This document shows positions 6,968 through 14,109 of a stretch of 14,109 nt of DNA, in pieces. The notes below the pieces were generated by a model. That model was given only the letters and a program-made list of their open reading frames with translations. It ran no database searches and was not told where the DNA came from. The DNA lies in assembly GCA_009775705.1 (NCBI GenBank), contig VSQE01000063.1, positions 1 through 14,109 on the forward strand, in the 5' to 3' direction. The translations under genes and the position numbers were made by a program. The DNA is from Prevotellamassilia sp. (GTDB lineage: Bacteria > Bacteroidota > Bacteroidia > Bacteroidales > Bacteroidaceae). The first letter of the stretch is position 1; every line of letters starts with the position of its first letter.

Positions 6968-6985
6968 CGGCATTCCGGACGCGAC

Positions 6986-7031
6986 AAAAAAGCGGCCTGC
7001 TCACCCTTGCGGGGAACAGGCCGTTCTTTTT
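6986..7031. terminator. Bidirectional Rho-independent terminator
   Basis: CGGCCTG (6993-6999) pairs with CAGGCCG (7017-7023), extended by A-T and G-T pairs. An A run (6986-6991) lies on the left and a T run (7027-7031) on the right. It serves the DoxX gene rightward and rplU-rpmA leftward. The loop can form a small inner stem (CCC with GGG). Confidence 0.9.
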
Positions 7032-7068
7032 GCGTTGGATGGTTTCTCTGTTTCAGGAAACCGTGACC

Positions 7069-7332
7069 TTAGGCTTCTGCTTTGGGAAGAACGGAAACTA
7101 CGCTGCGGTCGCGGTTGCCGCGCTTGAAGTTTACGATTCCGTCGGTCAGGGCGAAGAGCGTGTGATCCTTGCCCATGCCCACATTCTTTCCGGGATAGTG
7201 GACCGTACCGCGCTGGCGGACGATGATGTTACCGGCAATGCAGGTCTGACCGCCCCAAATCTTAACGCCTAATCTCTGTGAAGCCGACTCACGGCCGTTC
7301 TTAGAACTACCTACACCTTTCTTGTGTGCCAT
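7069..7332 (-). CDS. rpmA: 50S ribosomal protein L27
   Basis: An 87-aa protein whose N-terminal tail reaches the peptidyl transferase centre of the large ribosomal subunit. MAHKKGVGSSKNGRES at the start, with GNIIVRQRGT and HYPGKNVGMGKDHTLF inside, is unmistakable L27. The chain begins directly at MAHKK, without the cleavable N-terminal extension seen in many Firmicutes. It lies 21 nt downstream of rplU, the standard operon order, and ends at the shared terminator. The usual neighbours of other genomes beyond L27 do not continue the operon here. Confidence 0.98.
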   Translation of the reverse strand: MAHKKGVGSSKNGRESASQRLGVKIWGGQTCIAGNIIVRQRGTVHYPGKNVGMGKDHTLFALTDGIVNFKRGNRDRSVVSVLPKAEA

Positions 7333-7353
7333 TTTCTTCTACTTTTTTAGGAA

Positions 7354-7671
7354 TTAAGCAATAATTTGTTTGATTGTCAGTTCGGTGAACTGGTGGCGAT
7401 AACCGTTGAGCTTGCGATGGCCCTTGCGGCGTTTTTTGTGGAATACGAGAACCTTGTCGCCTTTTACCAGCGGGGAGAGTACTTCGCATACTACTTTGGC
7501 GCCTTCAACGGTGGGCAGACCCACTTTTACTTCGCCGTTGTTGTCAATCAACAACACTTTCTCAAATTCAACAGTCTGGCCGTTTTCGGCGCTCTGCATG
7601 TGGTTTACGAAGAGCTTCTTGCCTTCTTCAGCCTTGAACTGCTGACCGTTAATTTCTACAATTGCGTACAT
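7354..7671 (-). CDS. rplU: 50S ribosomal protein L21
   Basis: A 105-aa large-subunit protein that binds 23S rRNA. The N terminus MYAIVEINGQQFKAEEG, the centre VLLIDNNGEVKVGLP and the basic segment FHKKRRKGHRKLNGYRH are classic L21 signatures, and the length is normal. It is the first gene of a two-gene operon with rpmA. Its start at 7671 is preceded by an A-rich stretch (AACAAAAAC) rather than a Shine-Dalgarno site. The leader of about 85 nt contains repeats and hairpins that may be regulatory (see 7686-7723). Confidence 0.98.
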   Translation of the reverse strand: MYAIVEINGQQFKAEEGKKLFVNHMQSAENGQTVEFEKVLLIDNNGEVKVGLPTVEGAKVVCEVLSPLVKGDKVLVFHKKRRKGHRKLNGYRHQFTELTIKQIIA

Positions 7672-7685
7672 GTTTTTGTTGTAAA

Positions 7686-7723
7686 ACGGTTTTTCCGTGA
7701 GGCGGATTTCTCCGTGAAATCGC
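7686..7723 (-). promoter_or_regulatory. Structured leader of the rplU-rpmA mRNA
   Basis: Two small hairpins are possible: ACGG/CCGT (7686-7689 with 7695-7698) and GATTTC/GAAATC (7705-7710 with 7716-7721). The loops and stems hold a direct repeat, on the minus strand TCACGGAAAAA and TCACGGAGAAA (10 of 11 bases equal, 17 bp apart). A ribosomal-protein autoregulatory leader is conceivable; no known Rfam structure is recognised. Confidence 0.3.
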
Positions 7724-7756
7724 TTGTCCGGCCCCGGCGGATTCTGAAAATCGCGA

Positions 7757-7764
7757 CAAAGTTA
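7757..7764 (-). promoter_or_regulatory. Bacteroidota -7 promoter box of rplU-rpmA
   Basis: The minus strand reads TAACTTTG, a full TAnnTTTG match, about 85 nt before the rplU ATG. A TTGG lies 17 bp further upstream (7784-7781), closer than the usual -33 spacing. Confidence 0.55.
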
Positions 7765-7935
7765 CTAATTTTTTTCATTTCCAAGCCCTTGTGGATCTTT
7801 TTCTTTGAAAAATATTGTGTAAAGTTTCCTCTAAGAAGCATAACGGCATTCTCTCCGCATCCGGAAGTAAGCGTTTTGCCGGACACCGAGTTATAAAAAA
7901 ACAGGGATTGACAAGTCTGTTTTTTGATGAATGAC
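7765..7935. other. AT-rich divergent intergenic spacer
   Basis: Between the rplU promoter and the promoter of the transglutaminase-like gene I see no open frame of note. The only structure found is a small inverted repeat, TCCGG (7860-7864) with CCGGA (7879-7883). Confidence 0.4.
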
Positions 7936-7943
7936 TAAATTTG
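7936..7943 (+). promoter_or_regulatory. Bacteroidota -7 promoter box of the transglutaminase/GH92 unit
   Basis: TAAATTTG matches TAnnTTTG and ends 43 nt before the ATG at 7987. A TTGACA (7908-7913) lies 25 bp upstream measured from its TTG, slightly too far for a standard -33 element. The leader contains a run of nine T (7967-7975). Confidence 0.55.
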
Positions 7944-7986
7944 CATTCGTAAACCTATGATGCTAATTTTTTTTTGAATCAGCCTT

Positions 7987-10650
7987 ATGAAAAACCGTAC
8001 ATTTGTGTTTCTGTTCCTTTTGTGTGTCTTCGCCATGACGGGAGTTGCGTCTCCGTTGGGTGACACGGACGCTGTCCGTAAAGAACTTGCGGAGCGCCTG
8101 CAACGCCGGCCCTGCGGGAATGCAGACCGGGCCATTGCGATGGCGCGTACTCCGGAAGAGCGCGAGGCTCTGGAGTTTTTGTATGCCTATATGTCCTGGC
8201 CGGACATGACGGATTATGCTCCCGAATTTTATTTGCGCCAGGTGAAATCCTCCCTGAGAGCCCGCAGGGAATTGCCATGGGGAACTTCGGTCCCGGAACG
8301 GGAATGGCGGCATTTCGTGTTGCCGGTGCGCGTCAACAACGAGCACCTCGATTCCTTCCGGACGGTCTGCTATGAACAGTTGCGACAGCGGGTGGCCGGG
8401 CTTTCCATGTACGATGCCGTGCTGGAAGTGAACCACTGGTGCCACCAGTATGTGACCTACCGCCCCTCGGACGCCCGCACTTCTTCGCCTCTGGCCACGA
8501 TGCGTACGGCTACGGGCCGTTGTGGTGAGGAGTCCACGTTTACGGTTGCCGCGTTGCGGGCCGTGGGCATTCCGGCCCGTCAGGTCTATACGCCGCGTTG
8601 GGCCCATACGGACGACAATCATGCCTGGGTGGAGGCCTGGGCAGACGGCCGCTGGTATTTTCTCGGTGCCTGCGAGCCTGAACCGGCACTGGATCTCGGG
8701 TGGTTCAACCGTCCGGCCTCGCGCGGTATGCTGATGCACACGAGAGTATTCGGCCGATATGACGGCCCGGAGGATGTTATCTCCCGTACACCCTGCTATA
8801 CGGAGATCAACGTGACGGCCAATTATGCTCCCGTGGCGCGCACGACAGTCCGGGTGGTCGACGGGAAGGGAAACCCTGTGGCTGACGCTCTGCTCGATTT
8901 CAAATTGTACAATTATGCCGAGTTGTTCACGGTTCACCGTACACGTACCGATGCTTTGGGACAGGCCTCAATAACGTCCGGACTGGGCGATCTTGTGGCC
9001 TGGGCGGCCAAAGGCGGCCGTTACGGTTTTGCCAAGTTTACGGCCGGCAGTTCCGGAGAGGTGCGGGTGGAGCTCTCTCACGGGCCGGGCGAGCGTTTCG
9101 GAACGGACCTTGACATCGTTCCTCCCGCCGGTCATGACAATGTTCCCGATGTGGGGCCGGAAGCCATCCGGACCAACGAACGCCGCAAGGCGCAGGAGGA
9201 TAGTATCCGCATGGCGTATACCAGAACTTTTCCGCAACAGGCGGAGGCCGACAGTTTCAGTCTCCGCAACGGATATGACCCGGTGGCTGTCTGGCAGTTG
9301 GTGCAGAAGTGCTGCGGCAATTACCGGAATCTGTTCCGCATCCTGAGCGATTTCCGTTCCACGTGTGCGATTTCCGTCTTGCAGGCCATGACGGACAAGG
9401 ATTTGCGTGATTTTGACTACGATGTTCTGGCCGACCATTTCCGTAAAGCCGGCTTGCCGTCTTCTTGTACCCCCTTTACCGCACGTTATGTCTACAGTCC
9501 GCGCATTTCCGTCGAGGCCCTCACGCCTTGGCGGAGCTGTCTCGACAAGGCTTTTACGGACGAGGAAAAAACGCAATTCCGGACCCGTCCCGCCGCGCTT
9601 GCCGCATGGGTAGGGCAGCATGTGGAGACGGACGGTACATGGAATCCGCTCGGTTTTCTGCAATCGCCCGAATCTGTCGTGCGTTACCGTACGGCCGATG
9701 CCCGCAGCCGGGAACTTCTCTTTGTTGCCGCCGCGCGGACGTTGGGCATTCCCGCCCGCATAGACGAGGTGACGGGCAAAGTGCAGTATGCCTCTTTTTC
9801 CGGAGTGGCTCCGGCGGATGAGGAAACTGTGAACTGGATACAGGCCGATCTGAACTCGGCTGCTGTTTCCGTCTCGGGGGCCGCTTCCGCTTATCCTTGT
9901 CTCAAATTGTCCTATACGCCGCGCGAGTTCATGAAAAATCCGGCCTATTATACCCATTTCACCGTTAGCCGCCTGTATGACGGACTGCCTTTCTTGCAGG
10001 CCTATTCCGAAGGCTCGGTTCTGAATGGCGGTTTTGTGGACGGAAAGCCGGTGGAAGAGGGTGACTATCTGTTGGTTTCCGGCACACGAATGGCCGACGG
10101 AAGCGTGCTGGCCCGTCTCGAAGTCTTCCCGATGGAGACAGGGAAAGATTCCTCTGTCACGCTTCTTATGCGTGAGGATAAAACCAATATTCAGGTGATA
10201 GGTTCCTTTAATGCCGAGAATCAGTATGCCGATTCGGTCGGGGCGGCTTGCCGTACCCTTCTTTCCGCCACGGGGCGCGGTTACTATGCCGTGGGGCTGA
10301 TTCGTGCCGGTCATGAACCTTCCAACCACATCCTGCACGATCTGGAGAGGATGCGTTCCGAGCTGGAGGCGTGGGGCCGTCCCATCCTGCTGCTCTTTCC
10401 CACGGAGGAAGAGGCAAAGCGTTTCGAGCGTCAGCGTGGCGAGTTCCCGTCATTGCCCTCGACCGTGCGCTTCGGTATCGACAGCCGCGGAGAGGTGGCT
10501 GCCGACCTTTTCTCTTCGGGCCTTACCGCTTCGCATGAACTGCCCGTGGTCTTTGTGGGCGATACGTTTAACCGCGTGGTCTTTTTCTCTCAGGGCTATA
10601 CGATAGGAATGGGCGATCAGATCAGCCGTGTGGTTGGCAAGCTTCGATGA
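7987..10650 (+). CDS. Secreted multidomain transglutaminase-like protein
   Basis: An 887-aa exported protein with a signal peptide (M-K-N-R then a hydrophobic stretch, probable cut after VAS near 22). A transglutaminase-like domain lies at about 140-240, with the nucleophile in GRCGEEST (Cys179), GIPARQVYTPRW, and His212 in DDNHAWVEAW. The usual third Asp is not at the expected place; GACEPEP follows instead. A beta-sandwich resembling carboxypeptidase regulatory domains comes next (about 283-365). A second region (about 505-605) repeats the pattern RTADARSRELLFVAAARTLGIPAR, but the Cys position is Ala572, so it looks like a dead copy. The last 95 residues resemble a thioredoxin-like fold (LPVVFVGDTFNRVVFF...GYTIG) without CxxC. 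Protein-glutamine crosslinking, proteolysis or amidase activity are all possible. It probably acts in the periplasm or at the surface with the GH92 enzyme encoded 35 nt downstream. Confidence 0.85.
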   Translation: MKNRTFVFLFLLCVFAMTGVASPLGDTDAVRKELAERLQRRPCGNADRAIAMARTPEEREALEFLYAYMSWPDMTDYAPEFYLRQVKSSLRARRELPWGTSVPEREWRHFVLPVRVNNEHLDSFRTVCYEQLRQRVAGLSMYDAVLEVNHWCHQYVTYRPSDARTSSPLATMRTATGRCGEESTFTVAALRAVGIPARQVYTPRWAHTDDNHAWVEAWADGRWYFLGACEPEPALDLGWFNRPASRGMLMHTRVFGRYDGPEDVISRTPCYTEINVTANYAPVARTTVRVVDGKGNPVADALLDFKLYNYAELFTVHRTRTDALGQASITSGLGDLVAWAAKGGRYGFAKFTAGSSGEVRVELSHGPGERFGTDLDIVPPAGHDNVPDVGPEAIRTNERRKAQEDSIRMAYTRTFPQQAEADSFSLRNGYDPVAVWQLVQKCCGNYRNLFRILSDFRSTCAISVLQAMTDKDLRDFDYDVLADHFRKAGLPSSCTPFTARYVYSPRISVEALTPWRSCLDKAFTDEEKTQFRTRPAALAAWVGQHVETDGTWNPLGFLQSPESVVRYRTADARSRELLFVAAARTLGIPARIDEVTGKVQYASFSGVAPADEETVNWIQADLNSAAVSVSGAASAYPCLKLSYTPREFMKNPAYYTHFTVSRLYDGLPFLQAYSEGSVLNGGFVDGKPVEEGDYLLVSGTRMADGSVLARLEVFPMETGKDSSVTLLMREDKTNIQVIGSFNAENQYADSVGAACRTLLSATGRGYYAVGLIRAGHEPSNHILHDLERMRSELEAWGRPILLLFPTEEEAKRFERQRGEFPSLPSTVRFGIDSRGEVAADLFSSGLTASHELPVVFVGDTFNRVVFFSQGYTIGMGDQISRVVGKLR

Positions 10651-10685
10651 CCTCTTTGTTTTCCCTCTTTGCAAAAAATCATGTC

Positions 10686-12977
10686 ATGAGAAAACTTGTC
10701 ATAGCAGCTTGTGTTTTTCTGTCGTGCCTGCCGGCAACGGCAGAGGACGATTTCACGAGATATGTGAATCCCCTGATGGGTTCGCAGTCCAGTTTCAAAC
10801 TCTCGGCCGGAAACACCTATCCCGCCATAGCACGTCCGTGGGGCATGAACTTCTGGACTCCGCAGACCGGCAAGATGGGTGATGGATGGCAGTATACTTA
10901 CGATGCGCATAGAATCCGCGGTTTCAAGCAGACGCACCAGCCCAGTCCGTGGATCAACGACTACGGGCAGTTCTCGGTCATGCCCGTGACGGGAGAACTG
11001 AAGTTTGACGAGGAGGACCGGGCCAGCTGGTTCTCGCACAAAGGGGAGACGGCAAAGCCTTACTATTACTCGGTTTACTTGGCCGATCACGACGTGCTGG
11101 CCGAACTGACGCCTTCCGAGCGTGCCGCGGCTTTCCGTTTCACCTATCCCGAAGGTATGTCCTATCTGGTGGTGGATGCTTTCGACAAAGGATCGTCGGT
11201 CACCGTCAGTCCCGACAGGCATACCGTCTGCGGCCGTTCCACACGCAACAGCGGCGGAGTGCCCGGCAATTTTGTCAATTGCTTTATCATTGAGTTCGAC
11301 AAACCGGTGGAGTATGTAGCGGTGTTCGGAAAATCGTCCGACGCGGAACCGCTATCCCTGCATCCCGACAGCCTGTCGTTCGAGGGTTTTCATGCCGGTG
11401 CGGTCATCGGCTTCAGAACCTCGAAGGGAGAGGTGGTGAACGTCAGGGTTGCCTCTTCCTTTGTCAGTCCTGAGCAGGCGGCTCTGAACATGAGGGAGGT
11501 GTCTGGGCAGAAGTTCGACGAATTGGTCTCCGAAGGGAAGGACGCCTGGAACAGCGTGTTGGGCCGCATCGCCATTGAGGATGAGAATCTGGACAACAAG
11601 CGGACGTTTTATTCCTGCCTGTACCGGTCCGCTCTGTTCCCCCGCAAATTCTATGAGATAGATAAAGACGGGAAGCCCGTTCATTACAGTCCGTACAGCG
11701 GCGAGGTGAAACCCGGATACATGTACACCGATACGGGAGTTTGGGATACGTTCCGCTGCCTTTTCCCTTTGCTGAATCTGGTCTATCCCTCGGTGAGCCT
11801 TGAGATGCAGGAAGGCTTCCTGAACGCCTACCGTGAGAGCGGCTTCTTTCCCGAATGGTGCAGTCCCGGACACCGTGAGTGTATGGTGGGCAACAACTCG
11901 GCTTCGGTGTTGGCCGACGCGTGGCTTAAGGGAGTCAGGGTCTCCGACCCCGAGACTTTGTGGAAAGGACTGGTCAGCGGGGCTAATTCCGTACACCCGG
12001 ACGTGAAGTCGACCGGGCGCGTCGGTTTCGATTACTATAACAGGTTGGGATATGTGCCGTATGATGTAGGTATCAGGGAAAACGCGGCGCGTACGCTTGA
12101 ATATGCCTATGATGACTGGTGCATTTACCGGTTGGGCCGTGCGCTGGCCCGTCCGAAGTCGGAGCTTGCTCCTTTTGCCGAACGGGCCATGAACTACCGG
12201 AATCTGTTTGACAGGAACAGCTCCCTGATGCGTGGCCGTAATGCCGACGGCAGCTGGGCCGAACCGTTCTCGCCTTTGAAGTGGGGAGATGCCTTTACCG
12301 AAGGCAACTCGTGGCACTATACCTGGTCGGTTTTTCATGACCCTGAAGGGCTGAAGGAACTGATGGGAGGGAACGACCGCTTTGTCGCCATGCTCGATTC
12401 CGTCTTTTCGGTGCCTCCCGTCTTCGATGACAGCTATTATGGATTCCCGATTCACGAGATCCGCGAGATGACGGTGATGAACATGGGCAATTATGCGCAC
12501 GGCAATCAGCCGGTGCAGCACATGATCTATCTGTACGATTGGGCCGGACAACCTTGGAAGGCACAGTATTGGCTGCGCCAGGTGATGGACAGGATGTATG
12601 CTCCCACCCCCGACGGCTATTGCGGTGATGAGGACAACGGGCAGACCTCGGCTTGGTACGTGTTCTCGGCGCTCGGATTCTATCCGGTGGCTCCCGGATC
12701 CGGCCAATATGCCATTGGAAGCCCGCTTTTCAAGAAAGCCGTGCTAAATCTTGAAAACGGAAAACGGCTGGAGCTGACAGCCCCCGACAACGGCAGTGAC
12801 AGGCCGTATATCGAGCATTTGTCGGTCAACGGAAAACGCTACGGGCTGAACTATTTTACCCACGGGATGCTCCTGAAAGGCGGCCGCATTGATTTTGGCA
12901 TGTCGTCCGTTCCCTCCTTGTCAAGAGGTACCGGTGAGGCATCTTATCCCTATTCTTTCTCGCGCGAGAAGAAATGA
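10686..12977 (+). CDS. GH92 exo-alpha-mannosidase, probably alpha-1,2-specific
   Basis: A 763-aa exported, Ca2+-dependent inverting mannosidase that trims terminal mannose from glycans. The start at 10686 gives a clean signal peptide (MRKLVIAACVFLSCLPATA, cut before EDD) after an A-rich leader; an in-frame ATG at 10647 overlapping the previous stop would add 13 residues ahead of it. GH92 motifs are intact: GNTYPAIARPWGMNFW near the N terminus, EGNSWHYTW with the acid Glu539, and GDEDNGQ with the bases Asp648/Asp650. The 111-residue distance from Glu539 to Asp650 equals that recalled for Bacteroides thetaiotaomicron BT3990 (Glu533, Asp644). His590-Glu591 in PIHEIREM matches its His584-Glu585 pair, which marks alpha-1,2 specificity, and Trp89 may be the matching +1 aromatic. 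It is probably cotranscribed with the transglutaminase-like gene. FLSC is a poor lipobox, so periplasmic export is favoured over lipidation. Confidence 0.94.
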   Translation: MRKLVIAACVFLSCLPATAEDDFTRYVNPLMGSQSSFKLSAGNTYPAIARPWGMNFWTPQTGKMGDGWQYTYDAHRIRGFKQTHQPSPWINDYGQFSVMPVTGELKFDEEDRASWFSHKGETAKPYYYSVYLADHDVLAELTPSERAAAFRFTYPEGMSYLVVDAFDKGSSVTVSPDRHTVCGRSTRNSGGVPGNFVNCFIIEFDKPVEYVAVFGKSSDAEPLSLHPDSLSFEGFHAGAVIGFRTSKGEVVNVRVASSFVSPEQAALNMREVSGQKFDELVSEGKDAWNSVLGRIAIEDENLDNKRTFYSCLYRSALFPRKFYEIDKDGKPVHYSPYSGEVKPGYMYTDTGVWDTFRCLFPLLNLVYPSVSLEMQEGFLNAYRESGFFPEWCSPGHRECMVGNNSASVLADAWLKGVRVSDPETLWKGLVSGANSVHPDVKSTGRVGFDYYNRLGYVPYDVGIRENAARTLEYAYDDWCIYRLGRALARPKSELAPFAERAMNYRNLFDRNSSLMRGRNADGSWAEPFSPLKWGDAFTEGNSWHYTWSVFHDPEGLKELMGGNDRFVAMLDSVFSVPPVFDDSYYGFPIHEIREMTVMNMGNYAHGNQPVQHMIYLYDWAGQPWKAQYWLRQVMDRMYAPTPDGYCGDEDNGQTSAWYVFSALGFYPVAPGSGQYAIGSPLFKKAVLNLENGKRLELTAPDNGSDRPYIEHLSVNGKRYGLNYFTHGMLLKGGRIDFGMSSVPSLSRGTGEASYPYSFSREKK

Positions 12978-13031
12978 AACGAATTTTAAGATTTTCTGTC
13001 TGAAAACGTAGGGCTGTAATCAATTTATTTG

Positions 13032-13039
13032 TAGATTTG
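13032..13039 (+). promoter_or_regulatory. Bacteroidota -7 promoter box of the nucleotidyltransferase gene
   Basis: TAGATTTG matches TAnnTTTG and ends 39 nt before the ATG at 13079. With an A/T-rich 101-bp gap after GH92 it suggests independent transcription. No clear -33 element is visible. Confidence 0.55.
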
Positions 13040-13078
13040 CAGAAACAATATACCATTAATTAAAATACATAAATACCA

Positions 13079-13990
13079 ATGAAACCTACACTTTTTCTCC
13101 TGGCGGCAGGAATGGGCAGCCGCTATGGCGGTCTGAAACAGCTGGATGGTCTTGGTCCTCACGGAGAGACCATCATGGACTATTCCATCTATGATGCCAT
13201 CAATGCCGGTTTCGGCAAGCTGGTCTTCGTTATCCGTAAGGATTTTGAGGAGGACTTCCGCCGCATCGTGCTTTCCAAATACGAAGATCATATCCCCTGT
13301 GAACTCGTGTTCCAGGCGCTCGATGCACTGCCCGAAGGCTTCACCTGTCCCGAAGGCCGTACCAAACCGTGGGGAACCAACCATGCCGTCATGATGGGCA
13401 AGAGTGTGATCAAGGAGCCGTTTGCCGTGCTCAACTGCGATGACTTCTATGATCGCGACTCTTTCAAGGTGATGGGTAAATTCCTTAGTGAACTGCCCGA
13501 AGGCAGCACGGGAAAATATGCCATGGTGGGTTTCCGCGTAGGCAATACGCTTTCCGAGAGCGGAACCGTGAGCCGCGGCGTTTGCGAGAATGACGACAGC
13601 CATCATCTTACCAGCGTGGTGGAGCGCACCAAGATCCAGCGCATAGACGGTGAGGTGAAATATCTGGACGAGAATGACCAGTGGGTGGCTATTCCCGACA
13701 CCACTCCCGTGTCTATGAATTTCTGGGGTTTCACACCCGATTATTTCGAACATAGCGAGGAATTCTTCAAGACCTTCCTGTCCGATCCCAAGAACATGGA
13801 GAACCTCAAGAGCGAATTCTTTATTCCGCTCATGGTCGACAAACTCATCAACGACGGAACCGCCACTTGCGAGGTGCTCGACACGACTTCCAAGTGGTTC
13901 GGAGTGACCTATCCCGAGGACCGTCCCGAAGTTGTCGAGAAGTTCAAGAAGCTCGGCGAGGAAGGTGTCTATCCCGAAAAGATGTTCTGA
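13079..13990 (+). CDS. Sugar-phosphate nucleotidyltransferase-like protein
   Basis: A 303-aa cytoplasmic protein of the NTP_transferase fold. The N-terminal signature LLAAGMGSRYGGLKQ (7-21) binds the nucleotide phosphates. WGTNHAVM (98-105) and NCDDFY (119-124) follow at the places where these enzymes bind base and Mg2+. The second half, with VSMNFWGFTP (211-220), supplies the sugar-phosphate site. Such enzymes activate a sugar 1-phosphate to an NDP-sugar; the sugar and nucleotide cannot be read from sequence. Homologues in Bacteroidota are, as I recall, often near a small kinase of the aminoglycoside-phosphotransferase fold, as in MurNAc/GlcNAc salvage, but none is present here. It has its own promoter box and a strong terminator, so it is probably monocistronic and not functionally tied to GH92. 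The A/T-rich leader before the ATG is typical for the phylum. Confidence 0.85.
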   Translation: MKPTLFLLAAGMGSRYGGLKQLDGLGPHGETIMDYSIYDAINAGFGKLVFVIRKDFEEDFRRIVLSKYEDHIPCELVFQALDALPEGFTCPEGRTKPWGTNHAVMMGKSVIKEPFAVLNCDDFYDRDSFKVMGKFLSELPEGSTGKYAMVGFRVGNTLSESGTVSRGVCENDDSHHLTSVVERTKIQRIDGEVKYLDENDQWVAIPDTTPVSMNFWGFTPDYFEHSEEFFKTFLSDPKNMENLKSEFFIPLMVDKLINDGTATCEVLDTTSKWFGVTYPEDRPEVVEKFKKLGEEGVYPEKMF

Positions 13991-14035
13991 TACCGACGTT
14001 CGCGGCTTAACGCCTGAACGAGATACCCAAATAAA

Positions 14036-14081
14036 AGAGGCTGTGTCGTAATTAAGTTTTACGGCGCAGCCTCTGTTTTTT
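14036..14081 (+). terminator. Rho-independent terminator after the nucleotidyltransferase gene
   Basis: AGAGGCTGTGTCGTAA (14036-14051) pairs with TTACGGCGCAGCCTCT (14059-14074), a 16-bp stem with two G-T pairs and a seven-base loop, followed by GTTTTTT. Confidence 0.93.
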
Positions 14082-14109
14082 GAGTGTTGAGGTTTGGATA
14101 TTTTTCAGG

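Noticed and set aside
7908..7936. E. coli-type sigma70 promoter with TTGACA
   Set aside because: No TATAAT-like element follows at 17 bp; the TAnnTTTG box at 7936 is the better signal in this phylum.
8968..10338. Long minus-strand open frame opposite the transglutaminase-like gene
   Set aside because: Antisense shadow; no motif, no promoter box and no plausible start context.
10647..10685. GH92 start at 10647 overlapping the previous stop codon (ATGA)
   Set aside because: It would put 13 residues before an otherwise clean signal peptide; the ATG at 10686 has an A-rich leader. Not fully excluded.
10737..10775. Lipoprotein signal in GH92 (FLSC)
   Set aside because: Phe at the -3 position breaks the lipobox and the following residues look like a signal peptidase I site (ATA before EDD).
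11352..12707. Long minus-strand open frame opposite GH92
   Set aside because: Antisense shadow of a gene with intact catalytic motifs.

Overview
The window looks like chromosomal DNA from a GC-rich member of the Bacteroidales (Bacteroidota). Three things point there. Promoter-like TAnnTTTG boxes, the -7 element of this phylum, stand before most transcription units. Starts lack Shine-Dalgarno sequences and have A/T-rich leaders instead. The gene families are typical: a Bacteroides-type membrane pyrophosphatase, a secreted GH92 mannosidase and a secreted transglutaminase-like protein. Alistipes or a relative would fit the composition, but the genus cannot be fixed from sequence alone. Nothing indicates a phage, insertion sequence, CRISPR array, tRNA or rRNA.

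Layout. Positions 1-523 are non-coding apart from the first codons of a probable leftward gene at the edge. This stretch holds a helically phased array of TTGTAAA-like repeats (69-149), three near-matches to the DnaA box, a weak hairpin and the hppA promoter. hppA (524-2722, +) is a K+-dependent pyrophosphatase with the recalled signature of dual Na+/H+ pumps. A strong hairpin separates it from a convergent three-gene unit read leftward: a MerR-type regulator (6257-5913), radA (5859-4480, TTG start) and a COG2509-type FAD-dependent oxidoreductase (4433-2805). A DoxX-family membrane protein (6467-6967, +) diverges from the MerR gene and ends at a bidirectional terminator shared with the convergent rplU-rpmA operon (7671-7069, -). 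A secreted multidomain transglutaminase-like protein (7987-10650, +) is followed by a secreted GH92 alpha-mannosidase (10686-12977, +), then by a sugar-nucleotidyltransferase-like gene (13079-13990, +) with its own promoter and a strong terminator.

How the genes relate. Most of the window is housekeeping: ion-pumping energy conservation, recombination, ribosomal proteins L21 and L27. The accessory part is the transglutaminase/GH92 pair. Both products carry signal peptides and the genes are 35 nt apart, which suggests a joint role on mannosylated glycoproteins or glycopeptides; this is inference. The two points most worth a second look are the phased array at the left edge, which could be a tandem response-regulator operator or part of a replication origin, and the unusual architecture of the transglutaminase-like protein. 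The + strand is richer in G than C even across minus-strand genes in the segments counted by hand, which suggests that the + strand is the leading strand and that the origin lies to the left.
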